Source: a virus
Reading direction: 5' to 3' (one strand)
Virus record (IMG/VR): IMGVR_UViG_3300037672_001346
Span: 1 to 32,650 of that record
Length of the DNA stretch: 32,650 bases
In this document: positions 29,880-32,650 of the stretch, in pieces
How positions within the stretch are numbered: the first letter of the stretch is position 1
How the letters are laid out: every line of letters begins with the position of its first letter
Translations under genes and position numbers: made by a program
Notes under the pieces: generated by a model
Told to the model about the DNA's origin: nothing
Database searches by the model: none
Seen by the model: only the letters and a program-made list of their open reading frames with translations

Positions 29880-30737
29880 ATGTCATTAACAGATCAACAA
29901 TATTATGGCGATAGCACTAAATGGGGAGACAATCAGTTTGTACTTCTAAAAGATGTTATAAATAACTTTATAGCGTTTTATGTAGGCGACGACAAGGTTA
30001 TTAATGATATACAGCGTTATGACATTGTGTTTCACGCTAAAAGAGCTTTGCAAGAACTTCATTATGATGCTTTAAAAGACGTAAGAGCTCTAGAGTTAGA
30101 GCTAGCGGATGATCTTCAAATGGAACTGCCTAAAGACTTTGTGAGGCTTGTAAGGCTGTCTTGGGTTGATAAGCTAGGAAGACTTCACCCTATGATGGTG
30201 GATACAGAGTCCATAATAGCAAAAGCATACTTACAAGATGATAGCTATAATATTATCTTTGATAGCAGTGGAGCTGCAACTGAGGGAACTTCTGTTATTG
30301 ACACACGAATAGCTCAAGCATCAAGCGTTGATAACGACAGCTTTACTAATTTAGACTACGAGTTTTTTGGTGGAAGATTTGGAATGTCTACTGAAAAAGC
30401 AAATGTAAACGGTGACTATAGAATAGACAAAAATCTTGGTGTAATAAATTTTAGCTCAGAAGTGAAAGGTAAGGCTATAGTTATAGAATACATAACTGAT
30501 GGTCTTGAATACTTAACTGAGGACGAGTTAAAAGTAAATAAACTTGCTGAAGATTTTTTATATAAATATATTGCTTATCAAATAGTTCAATATAAATTTG
30601 GCGTTCAAGAATTTATTGTTAGACGAATGAAGAATGAACAATTCGCTGCAATGAAAAACATGAAAATAAGAATGATGGATATACATCCATTTGATTTAGT
30701 TCATGCCATGAGGGGACGCAACAAGTGGATTAAATAA
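29880..30737 (+). CDS. Neck/ring-type virion protein 2 (285 aa)
   Basis: The motif RYDIVFHAKRALQELHYDAL (44-63), followed by LELELADDLQMELPKDFVRL and VRLSWVDKLGRLHPM, is a strong family signature. Proteins with this helix and then LPxDFVxxVRxSWxDxxG are the ring or adaptor proteins of crAss-like and similar podoviruses. The middle (DTESIIAKAYLQDDSYNIIF, FFGGRFGMSTEKANVNGDYR) and the C-terminus (EDFLYKYIAYQIVQYKFGVQ) are also typical. It connects the portal to the tail barrel. It begins three bases after the previous stop and overlaps the next gene (TAATG). Confidence 0.8.
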   Translation: MSLTDQQYYGDSTKWGDNQFVLLKDVINNFIAFYVGDDKVINDIQRYDIVFHAKRALQELHYDALKDVRALELELADDLQMELPKDFVRLVRLSWVDKLGRLHPMMVDTESIIAKAYLQDDSYNIIFDSSGAATEGTSVIDTRIAQASSVDNDSFTNLDYEFFGGRFGMSTEKANVNGDYRIDKNLGVINFSSEVKGKAIVIEYITDGLEYLTEDELKVNKLAEDFLYKYIAYQIVQYKFGVQEFIVRRMKNEQFAAMKNMKIRMMDIHPFDLVHAMRGRNKWIK

Positions 30738-32650
30738 TGAAGATACAAAACCTGTTTACATCAGGGAAGATGAATAAAGACCTCGATGAGAGGCTTCTTC
30801 CACAAGGAGAGTACAGAGATGCTTTAAATGTTAAAGTAGCAAATTCAAATGGTTCTGATGTAGGAGCTATAGAAAATGCTTTATCTAATGAAGTTAAAAG
30901 CAGTCTTAGTCTAGGGTCTAATGCTGTATGTGTTGGAGCTCTATCTGATGATGAGGATAGGGTTATATATTGGTTTGTAAAATCTGACACGGGTTGTTTT
31001 GTTTGTTTTTATGATCAAAAAGATGAAACTACGGGTATTGTTATGTCCGATACAAGACTATTAACAAATCAAAACCCAGAAGAAAGTGTGCTAAACTTTA
31101 GTAAGGCGCATATGATTCAAGCTAATATTTTAACTGATGCCGATAATTTAAAGAAGTTTATTTACTTCACAGATGGATTAAATCCACCAAGAAGAATAAA
31201 CGTAGAGACGGCTAAAGGATATGATATAAATGGCTTTACAGATGAAGATATTAATGTTATAGTTAAACCCCCATTGCATCCACCAGGGATAAAAATGAAA
31301 AACACTACCGAAGAGGCTAATAACCTTGAGGAAAAGTTTTTACTTTTTGCGTACAGATATATATATCATGATGGAGAAATTAGTCCTTTGTCACCTTTTT
31401 CAGAAAATGCATTTACACCAAGTCAATTTGCTTTTGATTTTTTAGGAGCCATAAACAACTCAATGAAAAACTCTTTTAACGGAGTTGATGTCACATACAA
31501 CACTGGAAGTAAACTTGTCAAGTGTATTGACATTGTGTTTAAAGAGTCTGGAAATAATAACATATACTTAGCAGCCAATATAAATAAGAAAAACGAATCT
31601 TACCTCGATAATGCTGATTTAGTTTATACTTTTAAAAATAATAATATATACAAAGTACTTCCTGAAGATGAAATTTTTAGGCTTTATGACAACGTTCCTC
31701 TTACTGCTCAAAGTCAAGAGATTATAAGCAATAGAATTGTTTACGGAAATTACACTGAAAATTTTGACCTTACCGATCAAGATGATAATTCAATTAGTTT
31801 AAACCTTACATCAGGATATATTACTCAAGAAAAATTAGATGATAATCCAAGCAAAACTGCAAGATCTAATATGGATTACGAAATAGGTATTGTTTATCTT
31901 GACGAATATGGAAGAAGCACAACTGTTTTAAATTCAGAAAACAATTCAGTTTACATAAGACCTTCTGATGCTATAAACCAAAACATTCTTACAGCCACAA
32001 TAAGCTCAAAAGCCCCGTCTTTTGCTAAACATTATAGATTTTTTGTAAAACAGTCTAAGCTTAATGATTATAATATTATATCTCCTATAACATTTTATGC
32101 AGATGGAGATTTTTTATGGATAAGATTAGAGGGTGATGATAAAAATAAAGTCAACGAAGGAGATTATTTAATAATTAAGGCTGATGTGACTGGAGTTAAA
32201 AAAAATGTAATTAAATCTAAAGTACTAGATCAAGGCGTTAAAGAAAAAGATTTTTTAGAAGAAACACCAGAAGATGGAACGCTTCAACAAGAAGCAGGAT
32301 ACTACATAAAAATAGCATCATCGGGCACAAACTTTAGCAATTTTAGCTTAACAAAACACATAGCAATAGATCACGACAGCACAAGCAGAAACAATCTTTT
32401 AGGCGGCGGCGTATATGGCACAAACTTTACAGGAGATACAACTACATATACTGAGGGACCATTTTTTTATACAGACACAGCAAATGATAACGATATGACT
32501 GTATCAGGATCATATTCTGGATCTGTAGACGCAAGGTTTGAGATTAGAATAGATTCAACTGGATCTACTGACGCTTTTGTTTGGAGGAAATACGATGTAA
32601 CAGCAACAGCTAAAGGTAATTTTTCTAATCCAGTAAATTGTTCTGCATCT
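30737..32650 (+). CDS. Tail-hub (muzzle-like) protein, partial (at least 638 aa)
   Basis: The frame opens with ATG 30737 in a TAATG junction and is uninterrupted to the window's right edge, so it is incomplete at the 3' end. The N-terminus contains NLFTSGKMNKDLDERLLPQG, EYRDALNVKVANSNGSDVGA and a later YFTDGLNPPRRINVE. This matches the start of the long tail-hub or muzzle proteins of crAss-like and related podoviruses (P22 gp10-like stabilisation position). It goes on with beta-propeller-like segments (LLFAYRYIYHDGEISPLSPF, IGIVYLDEYGRSTTVLNSEN). It likely forms the distal end of the short tail, to which the fibres attach. Confidence 0.8.
   Translation, partial: MKIQNLFTSGKMNKDLDERLLPQGEYRDALNVKVANSNGSDVGAIENALSNEVKSSLSLGSNAVCVGALSDDEDRVIYWFVKSDTGCFVCFYDQKDETTGIVMSDTRLLTNQNPEESVLNFSKAHMIQANILTDADNLKKFIYFTDGLNPPRRINVETAKGYDINGFTDEDINVIVKPPLHPPGIKMKNTTEEANNLEEKFLLFAYRYIYHDGEISPLSPFSENAFTPSQFAFDFLGAINNSMKNSFNGVDVTYNTGSKLVKCIDIVFKESGNNNIYLAANINKKNESYLDNADLVYTFKNNNIYKVLPEDEIFRLYDNVPLTAQSQEIISNRIVYGNYTENFDLTDQDDNSISLNLTSGYITQEKLDDNPSKTARSNMDYEIGIVYLDEYGRSTTVLNSENNSVYIRPSDAINQNILTATISSKAPSFAKHYRFFVKQSKLNDYNIISPITFYADGDFLWIRLEGDDKNKVNEGDYLIIKADVTGVKKNVIKSKVLDQGVKEKDFLEETPEDGTLQQEAGYYIKIASSGTNFSNFSLTKHIAIDHDSTSRNNLLGGGVYGTNFTGDTTTYTEGPFFYTDTANDNDMTVSGSYSGSVDARFEIRIDSTGSTDAFVWRKYDVTATAKGNFSNPVNCSAS

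Noticed and set aside
1-32650. Prophage or mobile element in a host chromosome
   Set aside because: There is no integrase, attachment-site repeat, transposase or clear host housekeeping gene. GroEL lies among phage genes and lacks the host-type GGM tail.

Overview
The window reads as the late and structural half of a tailed bacteriophage genome, most likely infecting a marine flavobacterium or other member of the Bacteroidota. The DNA is AT-rich. Gene starts mostly lack Shine-Dalgarno sequences and instead have AT-rich leaders. Several transcription units are preceded by the Bacteroidota -7 promoter motif TAnnTTTG(C). One exported protein has a flavobacterial-looking signal peptide ending in ISQ. 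Almost every gene lies on the + strand in tightly overlapping series (ATGA, GTGA, TTGA, TAATG junctions). No integrase, transposase, tRNA, rRNA or CRISPR array was seen.

Layout. (1) 1-700: noncoding DNA with short repeats, a palindrome, promoter-like boxes and a strong hairpin terminator. (2) 701-4412: a small membrane protein, a radical SAM/SPASM-type enzyme, a chaperonin pair (GroEL and a short GroES) and a helix-turn-helix-like protein. (3) 4384-4932: a leftward winged-helix candidate regulator whose promoter overlaps, back to back, the promoter of the next rightward operon. (4) 4950-6342: eight tiny, mostly Lys-rich genes, one a 33-residue protein with a near-CDGSH iron-sulfur motif. (5) 6343-9306: a large LamG adhesin. 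(6) 9306-11233: a lysis cassette with three small membrane proteins, an M15 peptidase endolysin and a two-TM holin candidate. (7) 11269-19425: six fibre-type genes plus a tail-fibre-assembly-like protein, ending in a second LamG adhesin paralogous to the first. (8) 19425-20731: small proteins, including a second, divergent GroES-like protein. (9) 20785-32650: the packaging and head module in the order small terminase candidate, large terminase, portal, scaffold, major capsid protein, unknown virion candidate, two neck/ring-type proteins and the start of a very long tail-hub (muzzle-like) protein that runs off the window. The portal-to-muzzle order and N-terminal motifs resemble podovirus-type crAss-like phages and Cellulophaga podoviruses, but that affiliation is a judgement from memory, not an alignment.

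How it fits together. The head/packaging genes build a short-tailed virion. The fibre block and the two LamG adhesins probably supply host-surface recognition. The lysis cassette releases progeny. The phage carries its own chaperonin plus two GroES-type co-chaperonin candidates, presumably to fold capsid or fibre proteins. The least explained parts are the radical SAM enzyme beside the chaperonin genes, the second GroES-like protein, the mini-CDGSH protein within the small-gene cluster, and the overlapping divergent promoters next to the winged-helix gene.
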